Shown here: one piece after another, positions 37,639 to 45,988 of the stretch
How the letters are laid out: every line of letters starts with the position of its first letter
Position numbering within the stretch: the stretch's first letter is position 1
Assembly (NCBI RefSeq): GCF_031326345.1
Contig: NZ_CP133671.1
Location: 1,178,001-1,242,000, forward strand
From: Aureispira sp. CCB-E
GTDB taxonomy: Bacteria > Bacteroidota > Bacteroidia > Chitinophagales > Saprospiraceae
DNA: 64,000 bases
Direction: 5' to 3'
Notes under the pieces: generated by a model
Seen by the model: the letters and a program-made list of their open reading frames with translations, nothing else
What the model was told of the DNA's origin: nothing
The model's database searches: none
Position numbers and translations under genes: made by a program

Positions 37639-39066
37639 ATGATATATCAAAGACTTTTAAGCTTTTGCGCAATTACTTTGTTAATTGCAATGTTGCCAAA
37701 CTGGTCAATGGCGGCGGATGCAAATAATGGTAAATCTCTATTTTTGGAGAAATGTGCCAGTTGTCACAACATCGACATGGTTAGTGACATGACGGGACCT
37801 GCTCTATATGGAGCAAAGGATCGTTGGAAAAAATATCCTGGTGCTATCTATGAGTGGATACGTAACTCTGAAGCTTTAGCGGAGGCAGGAAATCCTCGTG
37901 CTAAGCAAATGGTAACTTGGGCTGCTTCTGCCATGACAGCCTTTGAATCTTTAGAAGATGCTCAAATTGATGACATCTTGGAATTTGTGGAGTTAAAAGG
38001 TTCTGGCAAGTTAGGAGGTAAAGAAAATAAAGAAGGAGGTGAAGTTGTTACAGCAAGTCAAGACGAGAGTAGCCCTTGGTTGGGTTATATCTTAATTTTT
38101 GTGTTGTTGTTAGCGATTGCTTTGTTGGGACGCTATATTAATAGCTTAACACGTTTGTCTCAGCAAAATGAAGGGGCTGTTGTTACTCCAGAGAAATCTG
38201 TTGTAGGTATTTTACTAGGACCTTCTGTGATTAAATTGCTAATTTTTGTAGTTGTTTTAATTGGAGGTTATACTACTGTTAACAACGCTATTGGTTTGGG
38301 ACGTCAACAAGACTACGCACCAACTCAGCCTGTTAACTTCTCACACAAAATCCATGCTGGAGACAACGGAATTGATTGTCAATACTGTCACGATGGGGCT
38401 CGTCGTTCTAAGCATTCTGTTATTCCTGCTTCTAATACTTGTATTAACTGTCACGCCAACATCCAAAAAGGATCAAAAGATGGTACTAAAGAGTTGATCA
38501 AAGTATATGCTGCATCAGGTTTCAATCCATTGTCTAACTCTTACTTGCCAGAAGATATGAGCGATGAGGATAGAGCAGAAGTATACAGAAGATGGTTGAG
38601 AAAAACTTATGACAAAGAGTGGAAAGAAAATGAAACTTCTGTCAATAGAATGATTGATGAGCAATTGGCTTCTGTAAAAGGTACTTACAACAAACCAATC
38701 GAGTGGGTTCGTATTCACAACTTGCCAGATCACGTTTATTTCAATCACTCTCAACACGTAACTGTGGGTAAAGTGAAATGTGAGACTTGTCACGGTGAAG
38801 TATCTGAAATGGATGTCGTGAAGCAACATTCTCCATTGTCTATGGGATGGTGTATCAATTGTCATAGACAAACAGAAGTTCAGTTCCGTGATGGTTTGAA
38901 CGCAGGTAAGAAAACACCTTATGATGGTGACGACAATAAAGCAAATGCTTACTATACTGATTACAAATATTATGAGCAATACCACAATGAGCTAAAAGAC
39001 GGTAAACGTACAGGAGTTACTGTTGAAGAAATTGGTGGTTTGGAGTGTCAAAAATGTCACTACTAA
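37639..39066 (+). CDS. actA: Alternative complex III subunit ActA, six c-type hemes
   Basis: A 475-residue membrane-bound multiheme cytochrome c, the electron-collecting subunit of alternative complex III, which oxidises menaquinol. After a signal peptide (to about residue 26) a monoheme domain carries CASCH at 39-43. Two membrane helices follow (about 149-165 and 195-212). The periplasmic pentaheme ActA core then has CQYCH 247, CINCH 268, CETCH 381, CINCH 405 and CQKCH 470. The classical ActA is the pentaheme part; the N-terminal monoheme domain is an added or fused module. First gene of the operon, 44 bp after its promoter. Confidence 0.93.
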   Translation: MIYQRLLSFCAITLLIAMLPNWSMAADANNGKSLFLEKCASCHNIDMVSDMTGPALYGAKDRWKKYPGAIYEWIRNSEALAEAGNPRAKQMVTWAASAMTAFESLEDAQIDDILEFVELKGSGKLGGKENKEGGEVVTASQDESSPWLGYILIFVLLLAIALLGRYINSLTRLSQQNEGAVVTPEKSVVGILLGPSVIKLLIFVVVLIGGYTTVNNAIGLGRQQDYAPTQPVNFSHKIHAGDNGIDCQYCHDGARRSKHSVIPASNTCINCHANIQKGSKDGTKELIKVYAASGFNPLSNSYLPEDMSDEDRAEVYRRWLRKTYDKEWKENETSVNRMIDEQLASVKGTYNKPIEWVRIHNLPDHVYFNHSQHVTVGKVKCETCHGEVSEMDVVKQHSPLSMGWCINCHRQTEVQFRDGLNAGKKTPYDGDDNKANAYYTDYKYYEQYHNELKDGKRTGVTVEEIGGLECQKCHY

Positions 39067-39080
39067 TCAGTATTTATAAA

Positions 39081-39119
39081 GCATCTTTTCAACAAAGCAA
39101 TTAGTTGTTGAAAAGATGC
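39081..39119 (+). promoter_or_regulatory. Intra-operon hairpin between actA and actB
   Basis: A perfect 15-bp stem (GCATCTTTTCAACAA and its complement) with a 9-nt loop. It is not followed by a T-run, so it is unlikely to be an ordinary terminator. It begins just after GTATTTAT, as does the second hairpin at 51089-51127. It may protect the upstream mRNA end or set the actA:actB expression ratio. Confidence 0.6.
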
Positions 39120-39186
39120 CCTGTTCTATAATAAATTAGCAATAACAAGGGGGGAAGACCCTACTTCCAATATATCTTATAAGACT

Positions 39187-42100
39187 ATGAATAAGAAGGA
39201 AAACAATAATAAAGTTTGGGTAAGTGTAGAAGACTTAACCAATGATATTTCTACTAATGATCTACAGCAAAATGAATTTGCGCATACTGAAGGAACAGAG
39301 AACAGCGAGCACAGCCGTCGTGATTTCCTAAAGTATATGGGATTTGGTCTAACAGCTGCTACTGTAGCAAGTTGTGAAACGCCAGTGAAAACGGCAATTC
39401 CTTATGTAATTAAACCGGAAGAAATTGTTCCAGGTGTAGCGACTTACTTTGCTTCTGCTGTTGTGCAGGGGGGCGATGTATTACCTGCATTGGTGAAAAC
39501 TCGTGAAGGTCGTCCAATTAAGATTGAAGGAAACCCTGGAAGCAAAAAAGACAAGACTTTTACAGAAGGAGGTACTTGTGCTAGAAGTCAAGCTTCTATC
39601 TTAGAACTATATGATACCAACCGTCTTAAAGGGGCTGGAGATGTTGCTAAGTTGTTAGAGGCAGAAAAAATCAAAAATACAAAACAAAGAAATGAAGCAG
39701 AAGCTAAGGCAATGTTGTCTTGGGCTGACTTAGACAAAGCTGTTAAAGCAGGTTTGAATGGTCAAATTCGCATCGTTTCTCATACTAATAATAGTCCTAC
39801 TTTTAAAGCAGCAGTAGAAGCGTTTAAAGGCAAATATCCTAGCGCACAATTGGTGCAATATGACCCGATTTCTTACTCTGCAATCATTGAGGCAAACGAA
39901 AAAATGTACAACAAGCCTTGGATTCCAGCATACCACTTTGATAAAGCAATGTGTGTAGTCGGAATTGAGGCAGACTTTTTAGGTACTTGGGTTTCTCCAG
40001 TAGAGTACTCTAAAGATTATATCAAAAATCGTAAAGTAACAGACCAAGATATCAAAGTAGGGGCAGACAAGACAATGTCTACGCACATCCAATTTGAATC
40101 TCGTATGTCGTTAACAGGTTCTAACGCAGATCATAGAGTATTGATCAAACCTTCTGAATGGGGGGCTGCTGTTGGAATGTTGTATACAGAAGTAGCAAAA
40201 GAAACTGGAAACAGTGCTGCTGCATTAGGATTTACACCATCATTTGCATGGAAAAAAGCTCCTAAAGCAATTAAAGATACTGCTAAAAAATTAGTTGCAA
40301 ATGCTCGCAAAGCATTGGTCGTTTGCGGTATCAACGATGTTAACATCCAAATGACCGTTAATGCAATCAACGAAATGTTGGGTGCTGTTAATGCTACCAT
40401 GACTTTGACAAAAGATATGCACTCTAAACAACGTTTGGGGCGCGATGCTGCTGTTCAAGCTTTGGTAAACGATATGAAAAGTGGTGCTGTTAATGCAATC
40501 ATCGTTTGCGATGGTGCTAACCCAGCTTATGATATTCCTGGCATGGCTGCTGATTTTGCTACGGCACTTCCAAAAGTAGGAATGTCTGTATCTCTAGGTT
40601 TAACCTTGAATGAAACAGCTGCTTTATGTAAATACGTAGCACCAGACCACCATACCTTGGAGGCTTGGGGTGATGCTGAACCTAAAAAAGGTGAAATATA
40701 TGTTGTTCAACCAACTATTGCGCCTTTGTTTAGCACCCGTCAAGCAGGAGAGTCTTTGTTAGCTTGGGCTGGAATATCAACTACGTATCATGATTTCATG
40801 AAAGAGACTTGGAAGAACAAAATGTTCCCTGCTCAAAGTGATTACATGACGTTCCAATCTTTCTGGAATAATACATTACACAATGGATGGTTTAAAACAA
40901 GCTCTCCAATTGTTGAAAATATAATCGAAACGCCTGTCGTAGATGCGAACACTCCAGAGCTTCCTACAGATGTAGAGCCTACTCCAGAACCTAGTAACTT
41001 GGGTATAGTTGGAGCAGTTGCGGCTTTATCTCAAAAGAAATCAGATGGACTAGAAGTAACATTCTACGAAAGTGTACAATTAGGAGCTGGACAGCATGCC
41101 AACAATCCTTGGTTGCAAGAAATGCCAGATCCTATTATGCGTACTACTTGGGATAACTTCATTCAAATTCCATTAAAATGGGATGGTGGTTCTGGATACA
41201 CTTCTTTGAATAACTTGAAAGATGGTGATATTGCTACAATTACCATAGATGGAAAACCTTATCAATTGCCTGTATTCCGTACATTTGGTCAAATGGACAA
41301 CACGGTTTCTATTGCCTTAGGATATGGACGTACTAGAGCAGGTAAGGCGGGTAATGGAGTAGGAACAGACTTGTTCCCTGCTATCAAAGGCTTTAGTTAT
41401 GCTGGTGCTGGTTCTGTATCAGAATATGAAGGGCACGATGGTTTGTTTGCCTGTGTGCAAATGCACCATACTTATGGTTTGACAACAACAGATGAAGCAA
41501 CAGGAAAAACTAAAATGCATACTTATGCTACTGGCGAAGAGAAGCCATTCAATGTAGATGAGCATAATGAAGGTTTCCAAGGTGCTTTGATTGATCGTTC
41601 TGTTTTCTTCCACTCTACGGCTAAAGAAGTAGCTAAGGATGTAAAAGAATTAGCAGAAAAACGCAAAGGTTATCAATATCTAAATAGCAAAGGTTTATAT
41701 CCTGACCGCAAGGAGTTCTACGGAATGGGACACCACTGGGGAATGGCTGTAGATTTAAACTCTTGTACTGGATGTGGAGCTTGTACGGTAGCTTGTATGG
41801 CTGAAAACAACGTTCCTGTAGTTGGTAAATTTGAGGTGAATAACATTCATGAGATGACTTGGTTGAGAATTGACCGTTATTTCTATGGAAATGAAGAAAC
41901 ACCAAATGCTGTTTATATGCCAATGATGTGTCAGCACTGTGATAATGCTCCTTGTGAGAATGTTTGTCCAGTTGCAGCAACCAACCATAGTTCAGAAGGT
42001 TTAAACCAGATGACTTATAACCGTTGTGTAGGTACACGTTACTGTGCGAACAACTGTCCATTTAAAGTACGTCGTTTCAACTGGTTGGATTATACATCAG

Positions 42101-42507
42101 CGGATATTTTCCCTTCTAACGAGGTAGACATGAACAGAGGAATTGACGATGCAGAAAGTTATAACTACATGAACGATAACTTGACTCGTATGGTCTTAAA
42201 CCCAGACGTAACGGTTCGTACTCGTGGAGTAATTGAAAAATGTAGCTTCTGTATTCAACGTATTCAAGAAGGTAAATTGGCTGCGAAGGTAGAAGGTCGT
42301 AAACTAAAAGATTCTGATGTAACTCCAGCTTGTGCACAAGCTTGTTCTACTGGAGCTATTGTCTTTGGTGATGACAACAATCCAAACAGTGAAGTTTATA
42401 AATTGCAAAGAACACAACGTGCGTACATTCCATTGGAAGAAACCAACGTTCGTTCTTCTGTGAACTACTTAATGAAAGTAGTAAACAAAGATGAAAACTT
42501 TGCTTAG
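39187..42507 (+). CDS. actB: Alternative complex III subunit ActB (molybdopterin-fold plus Fe-S)
   Basis: A 1106-residue periplasmic-side subunit. The N-terminus has a twin-arginine signal (SRRDFLKYMGFG, Arg44-Arg45) ending in ASC with Cys63, a lipobox-like site that may be lipid-modified. Residues about 90-800 are the molybdopterin-oxidoreductase-like domain, which in known ActB proteins carries no molybdenum cofactor. The C-terminal ferredoxin-like domain binds iron-sulfur clusters: CTGCGACTVAC (Cys860, 863, 866, 870), CQHCDNAPCENVC (Cys915 onward), CVGTRYCANNC, CSFC and CAQAC. It forms the electron path between quinol site and hemes. Confidence 0.94.
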   Translation: MNKKENNNKVWVSVEDLTNDISTNDLQQNEFAHTEGTENSEHSRRDFLKYMGFGLTAATVASCETPVKTAIPYVIKPEEIVPGVATYFASAVVQGGDVLPALVKTREGRPIKIEGNPGSKKDKTFTEGGTCARSQASILELYDTNRLKGAGDVAKLLEAEKIKNTKQRNEAEAKAMLSWADLDKAVKAGLNGQIRIVSHTNNSPTFKAAVEAFKGKYPSAQLVQYDPISYSAIIEANEKMYNKPWIPAYHFDKAMCVVGIEADFLGTWVSPVEYSKDYIKNRKVTDQDIKVGADKTMSTHIQFESRMSLTGSNADHRVLIKPSEWGAAVGMLYTEVAKETGNSAAALGFTPSFAWKKAPKAIKDTAKKLVANARKALVVCGINDVNIQMTVNAINEMLGAVNATMTLTKDMHSKQRLGRDAAVQALVNDMKSGAVNAIIVCDGANPAYDIPGMAADFATALPKVGMSVSLGLTLNETAALCKYVAPDHHTLEAWGDAEPKKGEIYVVQPTIAPLFSTRQAGESLLAWAGISTTYHDFMKETWKNKMFPAQSDYMTFQSFWNNTLHNGWFKTSSPIVENIIETPVVDANTPELPTDVEPTPEPSNLGIVGAVAALSQKKSDGLEVTFYESVQLGAGQHANNPWLQEMPDPIMRTTWDNFIQIPLKWDGGSGYTSLNNLKDGDIATITIDGKPYQLPVFRTFGQMDNTVSIALGYGRTRAGKAGNGVGTDLFPAIKGFSYAGAGSVSEYEGHDGLFACVQMHHTYGLTTTDEATGKTKMHTYATGEEKPFNVDEHNEGFQGALIDRSVFFHSTAKEVAKDVKELAEKRKGYQYLNSKGLYPDRKEFYGMGHHWGMAVDLNSCTGCGACTVACMAENNVPVVGKFEVNNIHEMTWLRIDRYFYGNEETPNAVYMPMMCQHCDNAPCENVCPVAATNHSSEGLNQMTYNRCVGTRYCANNCPFKVRRFNWLDYTSADIFPSNEVDMNRGIDDAESYNYMNDNLTRMVLNPDVTVRTRGVIEKCSFCIQRIQEGKLAAKVEGRKLKDSDVTPACAQACSTGAIVFGDDNNPNSEVYKLQRTQRAYIPLEETNVRSSVNYLMKVVNKDENFA

Positions 42508-42567
42508 TAAGAGAAATTAATAGAATAGAAAGTAGATAAATACAATTTAGATAAAAACATAAATTTT

Positions 42568-44184
42568 ATGAGCGCAGTTGTATCAAATGTTCGCCCACCA
42601 TTAGTAACGGGCAGCAAGACGTATCATCAAATAACAGAGGATATCTGTTCTCCTACGGAGCAATTACCAGGAATGGGATGGGTGCTTTGTTTGCTAGGTA
42701 GCTTAGGGCTTTTGGCCTTTGGTGGTATTGCCGTTTTCTTTACCTTATGGTTTGGTATCGGTACTTGGAATTTGAACCGTACGATTGGTTGGGGATGGGA
42801 TATCACTAACTTTGTATGGTGGGTAGGTATTGGTCACGCAGGAACCTTGATTTCTGCCATCTTATTATTATTCCGTCAAAAATGGCGTACTGGTGTAAAC
42901 CGTGCTGCTGAGGCGATGACAATTTTTGCTGTAATTTGTGCAGCATTCTTCCCTGGAATTCACATGGGACGTATGTGGATGGCATTCTTTGTATTTCCTT
43001 ATCCAAATACACGTGGACCTTTATGGGTAAACTTTAACTCTCCTCTTTTGTGGGACGTATTTGCGATTAGTACTTATTTTACAGTGTCTTTATTGTTCTG
43101 GTATACTGGTTTGGTACCTGATTTTGCCACCATCCGTGACCGTGCAAAAGGATTTAGAAAGAAAATTTACAATTTCTTGTCAATGGGATGGACTGGTTCA
43201 GCTAAGCACTGGCAACGTTGGGAGTCTTTATCTTTAGTATTGGCAGGTTTGGCAACTCCTTTGGTACTTTCTGTACATACGATTGTATCATTTGACTTTG
43301 CTACTTCTGTAATCCCTGGTTGGCATACAACTATTTTCCCTCCTTACTTCGTAGCAGGGGCAATCTTCTCAGGATTTGCAATGGTATGTACCTTGATGAT
43401 TATCACAAGATCTATCCTTAAATTAGAAGACTATATTACAATCGAGCACATCGAGTCGATGAACAAAGTAATCGTACTGACAGGATCAATAGTAGGGGTT
43501 GCTTATTTGACAGAGTTGTTTGTTGCTTGGTATTCAGGATATATTTATGAGCAATACGCATTCTACAATCGTGCTGTGGGACCTTATTGGTGGGCTTATG
43601 CAGCGATGATGGGATGTAACGTAATCTCTCCACAATTCTTCTGGTTCCGCTCAATCAGACGTTCTTTAGTGTGGACATTTGTTTTATCTATTGTTGTAAA
43701 TATTGGTATGTGGTTCGAGCGTTTTGTAATTATCGCAACAACACTAGCAAGAGATTTCATTCCATCTAGTTGGAGTTACTACACTCCATCTTGGGTAGAA
43801 ATTGGTATTTATCTATTTACTTTTGGATTGTTTGGTACACTTTACCTAATCTTTATGCGTGTCGCTCCTGTAGTAGCTGTAGCAGAGATTAAGTCTATCT
43901 TAAAATCTTCTGGTGATCAATATGTGGGTCCTGCTGTAGCAGAAAAAACTGGTGAAATCAATGCTGGTTTGCACCACCATGATCACGATGAGCACATGAC
44001 ACACGGTCATGTTCAAACTCCTCAAAATTTGACTGGAACAGCTCCTGATACAAAAACGTCTACAGTTTTAGAGTCTGACGTAGATGTATTGATAGGAGAT
44101 AATCCTGAAGATAAAACCATCGAAGACTTCAAAGAAGATTTGAATTTTGAAGATGGAGAAGATTCTGAAAAAGACGATAAATAA
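42568..44184 (+). CDS. actC: Alternative complex III subunit ActC (NrfD-like)
   Basis: A 538-residue integral membrane protein of the NrfD/PsrC family with about ten helices, forming the first quinol-binding and proposed proton-pathway subunit of alternative complex III. Family features include the WGIGTWNLNRTIGWGWDITN region, GIGHAGTLISAILLL, and PYPNTRGPLW. The C-terminal 75 residues are a hydrophilic tail: a histidine-rich stretch at about 470-482 (HHHDHDEHMTHGH) and then an acidic end (EDLNFEDGEDSEKDDK). Such a tail is not part of the family core. It sits 60 bp after actB and 50 bp before actD. Confidence 0.94.
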   Translation: MSAVVSNVRPPLVTGSKTYHQITEDICSPTEQLPGMGWVLCLLGSLGLLAFGGIAVFFTLWFGIGTWNLNRTIGWGWDITNFVWWVGIGHAGTLISAILLLFRQKWRTGVNRAAEAMTIFAVICAAFFPGIHMGRMWMAFFVFPYPNTRGPLWVNFNSPLLWDVFAISTYFTVSLLFWYTGLVPDFATIRDRAKGFRKKIYNFLSMGWTGSAKHWQRWESLSLVLAGLATPLVLSVHTIVSFDFATSVIPGWHTTIFPPYFVAGAIFSGFAMVCTLMIITRSILKLEDYITIEHIESMNKVIVLTGSIVGVAYLTELFVAWYSGYIYEQYAFYNRAVGPYWWAYAAMMGCNVISPQFFWFRSIRRSLVWTFVLSIVVNIGMWFERFVIIATTLARDFIPSSWSYYTPSWVEIGIYLFTFGLFGTLYLIFMRVAPVVAVAEIKSILKSSGDQYVGPAVAEKTGEINAGLHHHDHDEHMTHGHVQTPQNLTGTAPDTKTSTVLESDVDVLIGDNPEDKTIEDFKEDLNFEDGEDSEKDDK

Positions 44185-44234
44185 ACAATTAAGCAATCTC
44201 TTAGGCAAACGCCTAGTATAAATATAGATTAAGC

Positions 44235-44768
44235 ATGAAAAGAGTATTAAATAAAAAAGTGCTATACGGCTTGTACAATGATGAGGAAATCCTTATGTCA
44301 GCAATCAAGCAAATCAAAAAAGAAGATGCTGAAATTATGGATGTGTACACTCCTTTTCCAGTACACGGTTTGGACCCTGTATTGGGCTTGAGCGAGTCTC
44401 GCTTGCATATTGCAGGATTTTTGTATGGAATGACGGGTACAACTTTAGCCTTTGGTTTCATGTCTTGGGTATTTACCCGTGATTGGCCGATTATTTTTGG
44501 TGGAAAGCCTTATTTTTCTGTTCCTGCATTTATTCCAATTACGTTTGAGTTTACGGTATTGATGGCAGCAGTGGGAATGGTTATTACCTTCTACCTTGTA
44601 TGTGGATTAGGATTTGGAGTTGAGAATCCATATTTAGATCCAAGAATTACGGACGACAAGTTTTGCATCGCTTTTGATGTATCACACAGTTCAAAAGAAG
44701 AGGTAGAGGCACTTTCTGTATTATTGGAAAGAACTAGTGCAGAAGAAGTTCACACTAAAGATATCTAA
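44235..44768 (+). CDS. actD: Alternative complex III subunit ActD
   Basis: A 177-residue membrane protein of the DUF3341 family, an accessory subunit of alternative complex III. The N-terminal part (YGLYNDEEILMSAIKQI) is a small cytoplasmic ferredoxin-like domain with the conserved VYTPFPVHGLDPVLGL. Two transmembrane helices follow at about 57-77 and 98-123. Length and order agree with known act operons. It starts 50 bp after actC. Confidence 0.92.
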   Translation: MKRVLNKKVLYGLYNDEEILMSAIKQIKKEDAEIMDVYTPFPVHGLDPVLGLSESRLHIAGFLYGMTGTTLAFGFMSWVFTRDWPIIFGGKPYFSVPAFIPITFEFTVLMAAVGMVITFYLVCGLGFGVENPYLDPRITDDKFCIAFDVSHSSKEEVEALSVLLERTSAEEVHTKDI

Positions 44769-44800
44769 TATTAAAAACTAAAGAATAATTCGAAATAGAA

Positions 44801-45925
44801 ATGAAAAATCTAACAAGCATATATTCATTGGCTACCGTTGGTCTGGCTAGTCTTTTGTTATGGAGCTGTGGTCGTGCTGGTGGTGATGATACTGGTAGTG
44901 AATACATGCCAGATATGTCACATTCCATTGCATACGAAGCAAACTACAGTAGTTATTATTATAATAATACTTGGGATGGAGAAGAAGCTTATAGAGCTTA
45001 TGCTGGTCCTCGTAAACCTGTGAAAGGAACCGTAGCTCGTGGTTACTTGCCTTCTAAATACCAAAACTTAGAAGATTATAGAACTTCTGCTGACGAAACT
45101 CACGTGGCTCTTCAAGAAAAAGTAAGAGATATGATGATGGCAGATGCTAGCATCCAAAATGAAATTAAACCAACTTCTAAAGCAGAATTAGAAAGAGTTT
45201 TGACAGACGGTGCTACATTGTACTCTATTAACTGTGAAGTATGTCATGGTGAAGAAGCTGATGGAAATGGTGTGTTGTATAATGAGGGAGAAGGAAAATA
45301 TAGTGCTAAACCTGCTAACTTAGTTAATGAGGAATTTAGTACTGCTACAGATGGTCGCTTCTTAAACGCTATTTTGCATGGAAAAGGTATGATGCAATCT
45401 CATGCTGATAAAATGTCTCCAATGGAACGTTGGAAAGTAATTCACTATATTCGTTCTATGCAGGCAGCTAAAGCTGGAAAAGAATACAATCCAACAGGTA
45501 ATGTTAATGTATCTCCAAAACCTTCTTTAGAGGAGTCTTTTAATGCTATGATTAGCGAATTGAAAGCCAATCATGATGTACAAGATTTGAAAATTAACTT
45601 GGACAATGTATTATACAATTCAGGGAATGCTGAATTACAATCTGCTTCTTCAAAGACACTAAATACTTTGGTAGCTTTATTGGAAGCTAACCCTACTGTG
45701 AAAATCGAAATTAGTGGTCACACAGATAATTCAGGAGATTCTACTGAAAACCTTGAGTTGTCAACGGCAAGAGCACAAGCTGTATACCAGTATTTGCTTG
45801 ATCATAACATTGTTGCAGAGCGTTTGTCTTACAAAGGATATGGAGACACTCAACCTGTAGCATCGAATGATACAGAAGAAGGAAAAAAACAAAATAGAAG
45901 AACAGAGCTAAAGATTGTTCAATAA
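44801..45925 (+). CDS. actE: ActE monoheme cytochrome c fused to an OmpA-like domain
   Basis: A 374-residue lipoprotein. The lipobox LLLWSC puts the lipid-modified cysteine at residue 23. Residues about 135-225 are a monoheme cytochrome c with CEVCH at 145-149 and a methionine-rich ligand region (GKGMMQSHADKMSP), the usual ActE part that passes electrons to the oxidase. Residues about 264-374 are a full OmpA-like peptidoglycan-binding domain: ISGHTDNSGDS (Asp309 of the binding pocket), LSTARAQAVYQYL and KKQNRRTELKIV, with the conserved NxxLSxxRA and NRRTE motifs. Standard ActE proteins stop after the cytochrome. The fusion is continuous in one frame with no sign of an error. Confidence 0.93.
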   Translation: MKNLTSIYSLATVGLASLLLWSCGRAGGDDTGSEYMPDMSHSIAYEANYSSYYYNNTWDGEEAYRAYAGPRKPVKGTVARGYLPSKYQNLEDYRTSADETHVALQEKVRDMMMADASIQNEIKPTSKAELERVLTDGATLYSINCEVCHGEEADGNGVLYNEGEGKYSAKPANLVNEEFSTATDGRFLNAILHGKGMMQSHADKMSPMERWKVIHYIRSMQAAKAGKEYNPTGNVNVSPKPSLEESFNAMISELKANHDVQDLKINLDNVLYNSGNAELQSASSKTLNTLVALLEANPTVKIEISGHTDNSGDSTENLELSTARAQAVYQYLLDHNIVAERLSYKGYGDTQPVASNDTEEGKKQNRRTELKIVQ

Positions 45926-45988
45926 CAATTTATTTAGTTTTCAATAAAGCGTAATCTAAGATTAAAACAAGTATAACTTTTATATACA

